Assembly: GCA_017456285.1 (NCBI GenBank)
Contig: JAFTJQ010000014.1
Coordinates: forward strand, 1 to 41,868
Source: Lentisphaeria bacterium
Lineage (GTDB): Bacteria; Verrucomicrobiota; Lentisphaeria; Victivallales; Victivallaceae
Reading direction: 5' to 3'
Length of the DNA stretch: 41,868 nucleotides
Of this stretch, positions 9,541 through 17,504 are shown piece after piece. The position numbers were made by a program, and so were the translations under genes. The stretch's first letter is position 1, and every line of letters starts with the position of its first letter. Below the pieces are notes generated by a model. It saw only the letters and a program-made list of their open reading frames with translations, was not told the origin of the DNA and did not search any database.

Positions 9541-9732
9541 TCGCATTTTTTTTTAATGTAGTCGGAGAATTTTTTTCAATCTGCTATTTTTAGTCTTTTA
9601 TCCATAAAACGTTATTTTTATTGTACAAAACAATGTCTATCTTGTTTTTAATTAATTTCTGGGAATATATACTCAAAGAAAAATTCTCTCTTTCCTTATC
9701 GTTTGACGGGGATATTGCCGCTCAAAAAACTA
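9541..9732. other. AT-rich gene-free region before promoter A
   Basis: No supported gene on either strand. The one notable element is the imperfect dyad ATTGTACAAAACAAT (9620-9634), which could be an operator or chance in AT-rich DNA. Confidence 0.4.
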
Positions 9733-9760
9733 TTGACATTTCAAAATATTGTGCTATAAT
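9733..9760 (+). promoter_or_regulatory. Sigma70-type promoter of cassette A
   Basis: TTGACA (9733-9738) and TATAAT (9755-9760) with a 16-bp spacer: perfect hexamers. The core aligns with the promoter of cassette B (TTTCAAAAT...GCTATAATAT in both). It lies outside the proposed invertible segment and points into it. Confidence 0.8.
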
Positions 9761-9779
9761 ATATAGTGCGAATGAAAAA

Positions 9780-9881
9780 ATGCAGAAACTAAGCCGCTGA
9801 GAAGTATGGATACGCGAGTACCTTTGGGACGTTGCGTTTTGTTACACTCTGCATGACGAGTGATAGTCCGACAAGTTCGGA
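9780..9881 (+). promoter_or_regulatory. Structured leader region of cassette A
   Basis: The RNA from the promoter would form a domain closed by ATGCAG (9780-9785) and CTGCAT (9849-9854), with an inner ACGC/GCGT helix, followed by a TCCGA/TCGGA hairpin (9867-9881). It is absent from cassette B. I compared it by eye with the TPP and c-di-GMP riboswitch consensus sequences and did not find a match. It may be a leader RNA of unknown function. Confidence 0.35.
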
Positions 9882-9946
9882 TAAACAAACTTACTTGAAG
9901 TAACCACCAACAACTCAATGAGGGTAAAATACATTGATTTTTTCAT
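9842..9946 (-). other. Inverted 5' end of prepilin gene A
   Basis: The minus strand reads a ribosome site (GAAAGGAAAGAG), ATG at 9946-9944 and MKKSMYFTLIELLVV, a textbook class III prepilin start, then TSSK and a stop at 9842 after only 34 codons. The part through 9902 is exactly what the prepilin body on the plus strand (10112-10780) lacks. Read after inversion of about 9902-10123, it joins in frame to [10 protein letters not shown] to give an intact 233-residue prepilin whose ATG would fall at about 10079. The last residues (TSSK...) are non-pilin sequence. As a free peptide it is unlikely to be functional. See the matching arrangement at 17336-17401. Confidence 0.85.
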
Positions 9947-10123
9947 TTTCTCTTTCCTTTCATGTTAGAGATTTTTGTTAAATATTAATGGGAATACCGT
10001 CCTCATTAATAGTGCTTTTGAGGTTAATTTTCTTATCCCTCAACCTTATTTATTTAATAACGCCCCATGCGTTACTAAATTCAACAATTCCATTTTTTTG
10101 CAATTATTGAAGTGATAGTTGTC
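9902..10123. repeat. Proposed invertible segment A, flanked by FTLIELLV-coding half-sites
   Basis: The left half-site (9902-9928, minus-strand coding) and the right half-site (10097-10123, plus-strand coding) are imperfect inverted repeats, identical at 17 of 27 positions when aligned by codon. Between them lies the leader and RBS of the inverted pilin start. Three hairpins are visible within: 9983-10011, 10018-10043 (TTGAGG/CCTCAA) and 10058-10074 (TAACGC/GCGTTA). The present orientation separates the start from the body. Inversion itself is inferred, not observed. Confidence 0.6.
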
Positions 10124-10780
10124 ATTGCAATCATTGCGATTCTTGCAGGAATGTTGCTTCCGGCACTCAACAAAGCCCGTGAAAAAGCTCGTGCAATCAC
10201 ATGTACAAACAATCTAAAAACCATTGGTACTGCGGTATTTATGTACTGTGATGATTGTAATGGACAACTTCCAAACACAGATATTGATTGGAAACCCGGA
10301 TATTATGGGAAATTGGCCAGTTACTTGGGAATCAATGTATCATGGGACGGTATTGCCAAAGATATGAAAAAAACAGGTCCTCAGTTCTGTCCGTCTGCAC
10401 CTCCGCAAGGAGACGCAGCAACAAAAACAGAAACCACAGGATATACTTCTAATTATCTGCCTACCGGAGCAACAAATGCTAATGCAGATGCCAAAGGGAA
10501 AGTATGGGCAGATGCTCAAAATCGTTGTAGTTCAGTTCGTTTAGCCAGTATTGTTCCTGGTGCTGCTCTTATGAGTGAAGAAAGTTTTATCAATGCAAAT
10601 CCCAATAGACCAGATACTTTGATATGTCATCCTCATAAAAGCAATGAAGATAATTATAGTGGAGGTAATATTCACTGGATTCATAACAAAGCCAGTAATT
10701 TTTTATTTGTTGACGGTCATGTTGAAGCAATTAAATATACCGGCAGTGTGATTTTCAATAACGACTGGACTCTCAAATAA
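10112..10780 (+). CDS. Prepilin-like protein A body, lacking its normal start
   Basis: Type IV/type II pseudopilin-like protein: hydrophobic [20 protein letters not shown] helix, [10 protein letters not shown], then a variable globular part with the C-terminal H-x-DGHVE ending seen in PVC prepilin-like proteins (NFLFVDGHVEAI). The frame is open from 10079 (after a TAA) but has no ATG. It reads FFAIIEVIVV, a degenerate version of FTLIELLVV, and lacks the basic leader peptide. GTG at 10112 is only the first usable codon and has no ribosome site. The true start appears to be the inverted fragment at 9842-9946. In this orientation it should give no processed pilin. The body itself is undamaged, with no frameshift or stop, which argues that it is still used. 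Confidence 0.8.
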   Translation: MIVVIAIIAILAGMLLPALNKAREKARAITCTNNLKTIGTAVFMYCDDCNGQLPNTDIDWKPGYYGKLASYLGINVSWDGIAKDMKKTGPQFCPSAPPQGDAATKTETTGYTSNYLPTGATNANADAKGKVWADAQNRCSSVRLASIVPGAALMSEESFINANPNRPDTLICHPHKSNEDNYSGGNIHWIHNKASNFLFVDGHVEAIKYTGSVIFNNDWTLK

Positions 10781-10791
10781 TTAGTAATTTC

Positions 10792-10835
10792 AAAATACAA
10801 AAAGCAAGTTTTTTATGCTTGCTTTTTGTATTTTT
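10792..10835 (+). terminator. Rho-independent terminator after prepilin A
   Basis: A long stem of AAATACAAAAAGCAAG with CTTGCTTTTTGTATTT, loop TTTTTTATG, ending in T residues. It sits between the prepilin and the large enzyme gene, so it would terminate or attenuate transcription and make enzyme levels lower than pilin levels. Confidence 0.8.
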
Positions 10836-10865
10836 AAGATTTAATGTATTCAGAAAGATCTATCT

Positions 10866-13800
10866 ATGAAACAATTTAAAATATATTTTGCATTAATATT
10901 ATTGTTCATTTGCTCGGTAATTCACAGTGCTGCTTTAGAGATAAAAACTGACAAAGTAATGTCAGTAAAAGTTAATGATTATACTGTTTTGCGTGCCAAT
11001 GCCATAACTTCGGGTGGAATTGATTTGCTTGCCGGAGAAGGAAACTTGATTTCTGACACAAAACAAAATAGCGTATGGACTAATGTCCGTGAATGGAAAA
11101 ATAACCATGGAAAGATTACACGGACAATGATTATTAAAGATAATTCTGTAAAATATATTTTTGATTATATTTCAAATACCAGAAAACCTATTGATTTTTT
11201 TATACACATGCCGGCAATGGCGATGGATATACCAAGAGATAAAGTTCCTGTCGGTGTGTTTAAAAATTATTTAACTCTCAATACTATCGGGGGAAAAATG
11301 GTGTTAAATACGACTGAATCAGACGGAAACTGGATTTTTGAAGATTTTCGTCATGCCGTCTGGTGCAATTCTTTCCGAATTCATTGTATTAGTACAGCTC
11401 AGAAAGGAAAAATTGTGATAACTGCTGCTTTTTCACCGGAAAAACCCGATATTTTTGTTACTTTTCCGTTGCTGAATGCCAATACCCGTCCCTATGCAGA
11501 TGATAAAAATGGAAGTGGTTGGACAGGACAAGGTCCTGCTAATGATATGAGTAATTTGTTAAAAGGTGATCTTTATTGTGCAGGAATACCTTTTTCATTG
11601 CCGGGAAGAGCAGTTTTGCTTAATGCCATACCTGTGAATCATTTTCCCGAAACGAGCGGAGTAATGAAACTTTCAAAACCGGAAAAACTTGAGATGTTCT
11701 ACTTTTTGCAAACTGCTGCTTGGAGTGCTCCTAATGGAACAGTTATTGCAAAATATATTATCAATTATGCAGACGGAAGTAATGCGGTTATTCCTGTTCG
11801 TTACCTGTATGATGTTGCGGACTGGTGGCAGAATTTAGATGTGGTAAATGCTAAAGTTGCTTGGCAGGGGACTAATCGTAGTGGACAGCCCATTTGTATT
11901 TATATGAGTCGTGCAGTTAATCCAAATCCGGACAAGGCAGTGATTTCAGTTGAGTTGGTATCAACCAAGAGCCCATGTATTTTGGCAATGCTCGGAGTTA
12001 CCGCTCTTAAAAAAGATGCAGCTTCTGCTAAGGTAAAGCAATATTTAGATGAAAGTTTTAAATTTAATAAAAATCAAACTCAAAATACTCAAAATTATGT
12101 AGAATGTCCTTTAGCTTGGAATGGTACAATTGAAGAGGGTTCTGCATTGGATTTCAGTTCTTTAAACCACAAACCCGCCGGAAAGTACGGTTATTTAAAA
12201 CGAGTTGGAGACCATTTCGAATTTGAAAAACGCCCCGGAGAAAAAGTAAGATTTTGGGGAACAAACTTTGCAATCGAAGGCCCTTTCCCTGATAAGGATT
12301 TAGCTCCGGGAATTGCCAAAACTATGGCTGCGCAAGGCGTAAATATGGTAAGATTTCATCTTTATGCGGCAAGAGAATGTTTGCTCCAAGCACCTAATGG
12401 AAAAATGAATCCCGAAATGCTTGATAAGATGTTTTTCCTTTTTGCAGAACTCAAAAAGAATGGCATTTATGTTTATATGGATATAAATGACGGTATTTGT
12501 TATGACTGGATGTTGCAAAGAGAAAAAGTATTAGGCACTCAGGAACGCTTAAAAGAATACAGTATGTTTGCTGATGATTTAATTGAGGCAACCAAACTTT
12601 TTGCTCGCACACTTTTTACAACTAAAAATCCATATACCGGAATGTCTTTCGCGGAAGATCCTGCCGTTGCGGCTTATGAAATTATTAATGAATACAGTTT
12701 CCTCAAAGAATCTTCTTTAAGTTGGGATGAGCGATTCAGCGATAAAGTTAGATTCTTACAACCTCAATTTAAAGAAAAATACAAAAAAAACTTAACAGAC
12801 CTTTGGAATAATTGGCTTAAAGACAACAATCTTTCTGCAAGACCATTACCAAAAACATTTAATGTCGATCCCATAAGCCGCAAGTTCGCAATTGAAATGG
12901 ATAGGCGTTATAACAGAATTTTCATTGAAGAATTACGCAATATGGGAGTTAAAGTTCCGATTTGCGGCATGAATTGGATGATCACCAATTCCAATTTGGC
13001 AGTTGCGGAACAAGATACTGACTTCATCGGCAACCACGACTATTGGACACTTCCAATTTTTGGGAATCCGTTAAGATACAGTAACAATATTTCATTAAGC
13101 ACATCTGCTTGGAAAAGCCCTTTAGTGTCTAATGGCTGGCTCGGCACTGCATCATTGAAAAATTTACCGGTAATTCATGGTGAATGGAATTTTTGCTATC
13201 CTAATGCAAATCGTTGCGAAGCCATGCCGACCACTGCGGCAATTGCGGCTTATCAAGATTGGGACGGCATGATTTTTTATGGAGCAACAGGGTCTTGTGA
13301 TGACGGCAAATGGAATCGTTTCAGAGAAAATCCAGCTATTATGGTGCATTCGCAACAAACAGATCCGTCGACTTGGGGAGCAGGTTATTTCGGAGTATCG
13401 ATGTTCCGTCGTGGTGATGTAGCAACAGCTAAAAAAGAGATTTCGCTCGTAATGCCTAACTCTGCCAGATATGAAAAAGATATGCCTTTATTATCCGCAC
13501 CGTATTTATTAGAATTGGGAAAAGTTTCTCTTGAATTTAATGGTAATGGAAATAAACTTTTTGAACTTATTTCCTGCAAAAATCTACCTGATCAGCAATT
13601 TGAAAGCGTTATTGCTTATTTAAAAGCACAAAATACTAATCAAAAACAAGTTGTATCTGATACCAAAGAATTAATAAGATTGCCGGAACATCCATTATTT
13701 ATTGTTAATACTCCGCTCACTCAATGTGTAACAGGGAGACTTTGCAACCTTACTCAAGCAAAATTTCAGATGTCAAATTTTCATGTAATTTCTCCAATGG

Positions 13801-16181
13801 ATTGGGCAACTTTCGGGGCGATTTCTCTTGACGGAAAAAATCTCGAAAAATCCGAAAGAATTTTGTTGATCGCAGTTGGAAATTCAGCTAATACTGATGA
13901 AAAACTTGAAAATAGTCAAGTCATTTCAATGGGAAAAGCTCCCGTAAAAACAGAACCTTTTCTTGCGGATGTAACTTATTTGACTGATAGTTCCGACATC
14001 AGTGTGTATGCTCTTGACCCATTAACAGGTAAAAGAGAATATAAATTAGATATTGTTGCAGTCAAAAATGGTATAACTTTCAATTTGGACGGTACCAATG
14101 CAACTATTTATTATGAGTTGGTGAGAGAAAAACAGTCTACCGGTGTCAATGTGAGTTTGGAGGAGAGCTCCTTAAATGAACTTTTCTCCTCTTTTGACAC
14201 AACTGCAAATCCGTTATTGCAACAAAGTGTTGAATTATGGAATAATGGAAAAAAAGATGAGGCAATTAAAGTTGCCGCAGATTATTTCAGAAATAGGAAC
14301 AAAACTGTTGATATTGAGGAACATGAATTTTATGCAAAAGTCGGAAATGCTGATGATATTGTAGATGGTAAAGTAATAGTTGTTGATAGACCATATCATT
14401 TTAAAGATGGAAAAATCGACTTTCATTTTAATCCCACTGTGGAAAACAAACCATTTAATCCCGAATGGACTTGGCAATTTAATCGTCATCATATTTGGGA
14501 TATTTTAGCAGACAAATATTTAGAAACCTTTAATAGTCGTTATGCGAAGTGTTTTACCAGTCAATTCCTTGATTGGTTTAATCAATGTCCACCTCCAAAG
14601 CGGTTAAAAGTCGACACTAATACTGTCGGCTCTGCATGGCGTACTATTGATACCGGAATCAGACTTGGTGCGACTTGGCCCAAAGCATGGAATACCTTTA
14701 TAAAATCACCTGAATTTACCGATCGCACAATGATGCTTTTCCTTGCGTCTGCATTGCGACAGGCAAAACACTTATACGCAAACAAAACCGGCGGCAATTG
14801 GGTTACTTATGAGATGAAAGGCCTTTACTGTTTTTCTGTGTTATTCCCTGAGTTTAAAGAAAGCAAAACATTTAGAAGCGATGCAATTAATGCAGTTTAC
14901 AATTTGGTAAATGCGCGTGTCCTTCCTGACGGAGCTCATGATGAATTAACTACCAGTTATCATTGTGGTGTAATATATAATTTATTAAAATTAATTCAAA
15001 TAGGAGAACAAGTGGGGTTGCAGGATGAATTCCCTCAAAAATATTTAGATTTAGCGGAAAAAGGACTGGAATATGCGTTGAGCATGATGACTCCCGATGG
15101 ATATATTCCGTTAGTTAATGATTCGGGAAAAGATAATGTAGAAAAAATGGTTGCAGAGTTTGCCTATTTATTCCCGAATAATAAAAATTTTGCCTTTATT
15201 GCTGAAAATAGGCCTCAGGATAAAAGACCGGAATATACTTCTATTTTTCATCCTTATGCCGGTTATGCAGTTATGCGTTCAAGCTGGGGAAAAGATGCAA
15301 ATTATCTTTGTTTTGATGTCGGCCCATTGGGGATGAGCCATTATCACCATGATAAATTGAACATTTCAATTAATGCAGGTGACGAAGAGCTCCTTTTTGA
15401 CGGCAATGCTTCTTATGAAAATTCTGCTTATCGTAATTATTCTGTTGAAGCGAAAGGACATAATCTTCCGATCGTTGACGGAAAAGGGCAATTCCGCTCT
15501 CCGGAAGAGCCGCTTAACCGGAAAACTTTAGAGAAAATAAAGAAAATTATGCCTAATGACTGGCATTGGTTTACTCTGGCAGAGAACCGCAGAGTTTTTG
15601 AACCGATTGACGGCTCCTTTATCAGTAATGACACAATTGACTTTGCACAAGGATATTTTTCTGATAACGGAAAGCATTTCCCGGCAAAACATCACCGACA
15701 GGTTCTTTTTGTTAAGCCTGATTGTTTTTTGGTTGTTGACCGTTTAACTCCATACGACAACCAAGAACATTTATTCCAACTTCGTTGGCATGTAGATACG
15801 ATAAATGAAGAGATTGATTCATCAAAAATATGGCAGTCAAATCGAGGGAAAACTTATGATTTGGTTATAGCTCCTCTTTTCGCTTCCGAAACAGAAGTAA
15901 GAAGTATTCACAATCAACATAATCCTGAAATTTTAGGATATAGGGTTTGTTATCCCGCTCCCGGACATCCTGCAACAACAGTTTTGCATGAACGAAAAGG
16001 CAAAGGTGAGCAAACATTTTTTACTTTGCTTATGCCATTTAAAAGTGCGGAAAAAAATCCTGTTAAAAAGATTCAGAGGATAGGGAAAAACGCTGTCGAA
16101 ATTGTTTTTGATAATGGTAAAATATTAAATTTGCAATTACAGGAACAAGTCAACTTGCCACCGATTATTAGTGGAAATTAA
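10866..16181 (+). CDS. Secreted clan GH-A glycosidase fused to heparinase II/III-like lyase
   Basis: A very large exported enzyme (1771 residues) with a signal peptide (IYFALILLFICSVIHSAA). Residues about 25-440 are beta-rich. From about 460 a TIM-barrel glycosidase is visible: VRFWGTNFAIEG, MAAQGVNMVRFHLY, the acid/base motif IINE (E609) and a probable nucleophile in VIHGEWNF (E773), as in clan GH-A (GH5-like). From about 1170 on, FNRHHIW, an alpha-helical toroid with NWVTYEMKGLYCF, and GYAVMRSSWG...SHYHHDKLN (about 1461-1498) identify a heparinase II/III-type polysaccharide lyase. The two activities suggest uronic-acid-containing host or algal glycans (inference). The 19-bp gap to the nucleoside hydrolase suggests co-transcription. 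Exact CAZy families cannot be given from sight. Confidence 0.8.
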   Translation: MKQFKIYFALILLFICSVIHSAALEIKTDKVMSVKVNDYTVLRANAITSGGIDLLAGEGNLISDTKQNSVWTNVREWKNNHGKITRTMIIKDNSVKYIFDYISNTRKPIDFFIHMPAMAMDIPRDKVPVGVFKNYLTLNTIGGKMVLNTTESDGNWIFEDFRHAVWCNSFRIHCISTAQKGKIVITAAFSPEKPDIFVTFPLLNANTRPYADDKNGSGWTGQGPANDMSNLLKGDLYCAGIPFSLPGRAVLLNAIPVNHFPETSGVMKLSKPEKLEMFYFLQTAAWSAPNGTVIAKYIINYADGSNAVIPVRYLYDVADWWQNLDVVNAKVAWQGTNRSGQPICIYMSRAVNPNPDKAVISVELVSTKSPCILAMLGVTALKKDAASAKVKQYLDESFKFNKNQTQNTQNYVECPLAWNGTIEEGSALDFSSLNHKPAGKYGYLKRVGDHFEFEKRPGEKVRFWGTNFAIEGPFPDKDLAPGIAKTMAAQGVNMVRFHLYAARECLLQAPNGKMNPEMLDKMFFLFAELKKNGIYVYMDINDGICYDWMLQREKVLGTQERLKEYSMFADDLIEATKLFARTLFTTKNPYTGMSFAEDPAVAAYEIINEYSFLKESSLSWDERFSDKVRFLQPQFKEKYKKNLTDLWNNWLKDNNLSARPLPKTFNVDPISRKFAIEMDRRYNRIFIEELRNMGVKVPICGMNWMITNSNLAVAEQDTDFIGNHDYWTLPIFGNPLRYSNNISLSTSAWKSPLVSNGWLGTASLKNLPVIHGEWNFCYPNANRCEAMPTTAAIAAYQDWDGMIFYGATGSCDDGKWNRFRENPAIMVHSQQTDPSTWGAGYFGVSMFRRGDVATAKKEISLVMPNSARYEKDMPLLSAPYLLELGKVSLEFNGNGNKLFELISCKNLPDQQFESVIAYLKAQNTNQKQVVSDTKELIRLPEHPLFIVNTPLTQCVTGRLCNLTQAKFQMSNFHVISPMDWATFGAISLDGKNLEKSERILLIAVGNSANTDEKLENSQVISMGKAPVKTEPFLADVTYLTDSSDISVYALDPLTGKREYKLDIVAVKNGITFNLDGTNATIYYELVREKQSTGVNVSLEESSLNELFSSFDTTANPLLQQSVELWNNGKKDEAIKVAADYFRNRNKTVDIEEHEFYAKVGNADDIVDGKVIVVDRPYHFKDGKIDFHFNPTVENKPFNPEWTWQFNRHHIWDILADKYLETFNSRYAKCFTSQFLDWFNQCPPPKRLKVDTNTVGSAWRTIDTGIRLGATWPKAWNTFIKSPEFTDRTMMLFLASALRQAKHLYANKTGGNWVTYEMKGLYCFSVLFPEFKESKTFRSDAINAVYNLVNARVLPDGAHDELTTSYHCGVIYNLLKLIQIGEQVGLQDEFPQKYLDLAEKGLEYALSMMTPDGYIPLVNDSGKDNVEKMVAEFAYLFPNNKNFAFIAENRPQDKRPEYTSIFHPYAGYAVMRSSWGKDANYLCFDVGPLGMSHYHHDKLNISINAGDEELLFDGNASYENSAYRNYSVEAKGHNLPIVDGKGQFRSPEEPLNRKTLEKIKKIMPNDWHWFTLAENRRVFEPIDGSFISNDTIDFAQGYFSDNGKHFPAKHHRQVLFVKPDCFLVVDRLTPYDNQEHLFQLRWHVDTINEEIDSSKIWQSNRGKTYDLVIAPLFASETEVRSIHNQHNPEILGYRVCYPAPGHPATTVLHERKGKGEQTFFTLLMPFKSAEKNPVKKIQRIGKNAVEIVFDNGKILNLQLQEQVNLPPIISGN

Positions 16182-16199
16182 TAAAAATAGGAAATTAAA

Positions 16200-17144
16200 A
16201 TGAATATTCAAACAAAGAAAATTCCGGTAATTTTGGATACTGATCCTGGAACAGACATTGATGATTCTTATGCAATTGCTTATTTATTGAATTGTCCGGA
16301 ACTCGATATTAAATTAATTACTTGTGCTACCGGTGATACAACAATGAGAGGCGATATTGTCAAAAGAATTTTAATTGCTGCAAATCGAACAAATATTCCA
16401 ATTGCCGTTGGTAGAAATTTTAAAGAAAATAAAATTTTAAATCACTTAAAACAGTATTTAAAATATAATGAAACTGCAGTTGGTAAGTATCCTGATGCTG
16501 CAACAGAAATTGTAAAAACTATTAATAATTCCGATGAAATTATTACAATTATATCTATCGCGCCATTAACTAATATTGCAGATGCGTTAAAATTAGATTC
16601 GTCGATTGCCTCAAAGGCAAATTTTGTCGGCATGTGCGGTTCGGTTTATAAGGGCTATGAAGGAAAAGATGGTAGATGTGCTGAATGGAATATTTTTTGT
16701 GACAACGAAGCCTCAAAGCTGGTTTTTAATAAATATCCATGGCACTCAATGATGATTGCCCCTCTTGATACTTGTGGAGATTTAACTTTTGATAGAGAAT
16801 TTTTATTAGAACTTCAGAATTTAAATAATCCCATTTTAATAGAATGTTTAAATTCTCATTTGTGGTGGAACGCAAGTATTAAGTCAGGAGAAGATAATGG
16901 AGTGCCTTATCCGTCAGAAAAATTTCCTGAAAAAACATCTCCTTTTTATGATTTAATGGCAATTTATTTAACATATTCACAAGAATATTTAGAGTTAGAA
17001 GAGTTAGCGTTAATAGTTGAAAATGGTACTTTTGTTGATGCAGAAGAACCTGTTAATAAAGTAAAAGCCGCAGTTCGTTATCAAAATAGAACTGCTTTCG
17101 TAAATCATCTAAAAAATCGATTGTGCAATATTCAATATTTTTGA
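16200..17144 (+). CDS. Inosine-uridine preferring nucleoside hydrolase family protein
   Basis: Cytosolic hydrolase of the IUNH fold that cleaves the N-glycosidic bond of nucleosides. The 314-residue length is typical. The calcium-binding signature DTDPGTDIDDSYAIAY lies at residues 13-28, and later family features are ISIAPLTNIADAL, EWNIFCDNEA and a C-terminal NGTFVDAE. There is no signal peptide. It follows the large enzyme by 18 bp with a weak AGGAAA ribosome site. The last 18 bases and the stop lie inside the copy B repeat. The gene looks more AT-rich than its neighbours by eye. Its substrate in this cluster is unclear; some family members act on non-nucleoside ribosides. Confidence 0.88.
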   Translation: MNIQTKKIPVILDTDPGTDIDDSYAIAYLLNCPELDIKLITCATGDTTMRGDIVKRILIAANRTNIPIAVGRNFKENKILNHLKQYLKYNETAVGKYPDAATEIVKTINNSDEIITIISIAPLTNIADALKLDSSIASKANFVGMCGSVYKGYEGKDGRCAEWNIFCDNEASKLVFNKYPWHSMMIAPLDTCGDLTFDREFLLELQNLNNPILIECLNSHLWWNASIKSGEDNGVPYPSEKFPEKTSPFYDLMAIYLTYSQEYLELEELALIVENGTFVDAEEPVNKVKAAVRYQNRTAFVNHLKNRLCNIQYF

Positions 17145-17275
17145 AAAAAATCACTGAAAATATACTTTTTGTGATAAATTATATCTTTTTTGAGACCCGA
17201 AAAGTATTAAACCATACACGCTTTTTGACAAAACGCTAATTAAACCATACTTTTGCAAAAAAATTTTAAAAAAAA
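17127..17275. repeat. 149-bp direct repeat, copy B, with tandem operator-like boxes
   Basis: Matches 9392-9540 with two mismatches by my count. The ATTAAACCATAC boxes are at 17206-17217 and 17239-17250, again 33 bp apart. The left end overlaps the 3' end of the nucleoside hydrolase gene. It stands immediately before the promoter of cassette B, whereas in cassette A about 190 bp intervene. Confidence 0.85.
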
Positions 17276-17278
17276 CAG

Positions 17279-17307
17279 TTGCATTTTTCAAAATTGTTTG
17301 CTATAAT
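17279..17307 (+). promoter_or_regulatory. Sigma70-type promoter of cassette B
   Basis: TTGCAT (17279-17284) and TATAAT (17302-17307) with a 17-bp spacer. The surrounding bases match the promoter of cassette A. It points into the second proposed invertible segment. Confidence 0.7.
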
Positions 17308-17335
17308 ATAATTGACAGCGAAAAATTAACACCGA

Positions 17336-17401
17336 TTAGATTAATTCTCCTGAAGTGTTAACCAACAGCTCAATAAGGGTGAATTTTAATAATTTTTTCA
17401 T
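17336..17401 (-). other. Inverted 5' end of prepilin gene B
   Basis: The minus strand shows a ribosome site (GAAAGGAACGG), ATG at 17401-17399 and MKKLLKFTLIELLV, then NTSGELI and a stop (21 codons). Inverted and joined at the codon after V it continues into [11 protein letters not shown] of the plus-strand body to give a 233-residue prepilin, the same length as the rebuilt prepilin A. The sequence just past the break, TS(S/G)(K/E), is shared with fragment A, so the two loci broke at equivalent points or derive from one ancestor. Confidence 0.85.
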
Positions 17402-17504
17402 TTTTCCGTTCCTTTCTAAGGTTTGTGTTTGCTTGATATAAGCTCAAAATCGCCAATATCAAAAATTTAGTTAATAATTTTTTACCGTTATTGCAGTGAT
17501 AGTT
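17360..17504. repeat. Proposed invertible segment B, flanked by FTLIELLV-coding half-sites
   Basis: Left half-site 17360-17383 (coding on minus) and right half-site 17481-17504 (coding on plus) are inverted copies matching at 17 of 24 positions. The inner spacer of about 97 bp holds the RBS and leader of the inverted start and a TTGATAT/ATATCAA hairpin (17433-17462). After inversion the ATG would lie at about 17463, some 150 bp after the promoter. Confidence 0.6.

Noticed and set aside
9780-9881. Known riboswitch (TPP or c-di-GMP-I) before prepilin A
   Set aside because: A CTGAGA and a GGGACG are present, but the remaining conserved segments of either class are not.
9988-10110. A 40-codon plus-strand frame that could enter the prepilin A body by a +1 shift in the T run at 10093-10099
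   Set aside because: Its N-terminus has no basic leader or FTLIE motif, and the correct pilin start is present nearby in inverted orientation. Cassette B has no equivalent frame.
10079-10111. ATT or GTG as a genuine alternative start for prepilin A
   Set aside because: There is no ribosome site and the resulting protein would lack the leader peptide; the same problem at B makes a rare start an unlikely explanation for both.
9902-10123. Amplification or assembly chimera as the source of the inversion
   Set aside because: Not excluded, but less likely because two loci with different spacers break at the same codons. It is kept as the main alternative and named in the checks.
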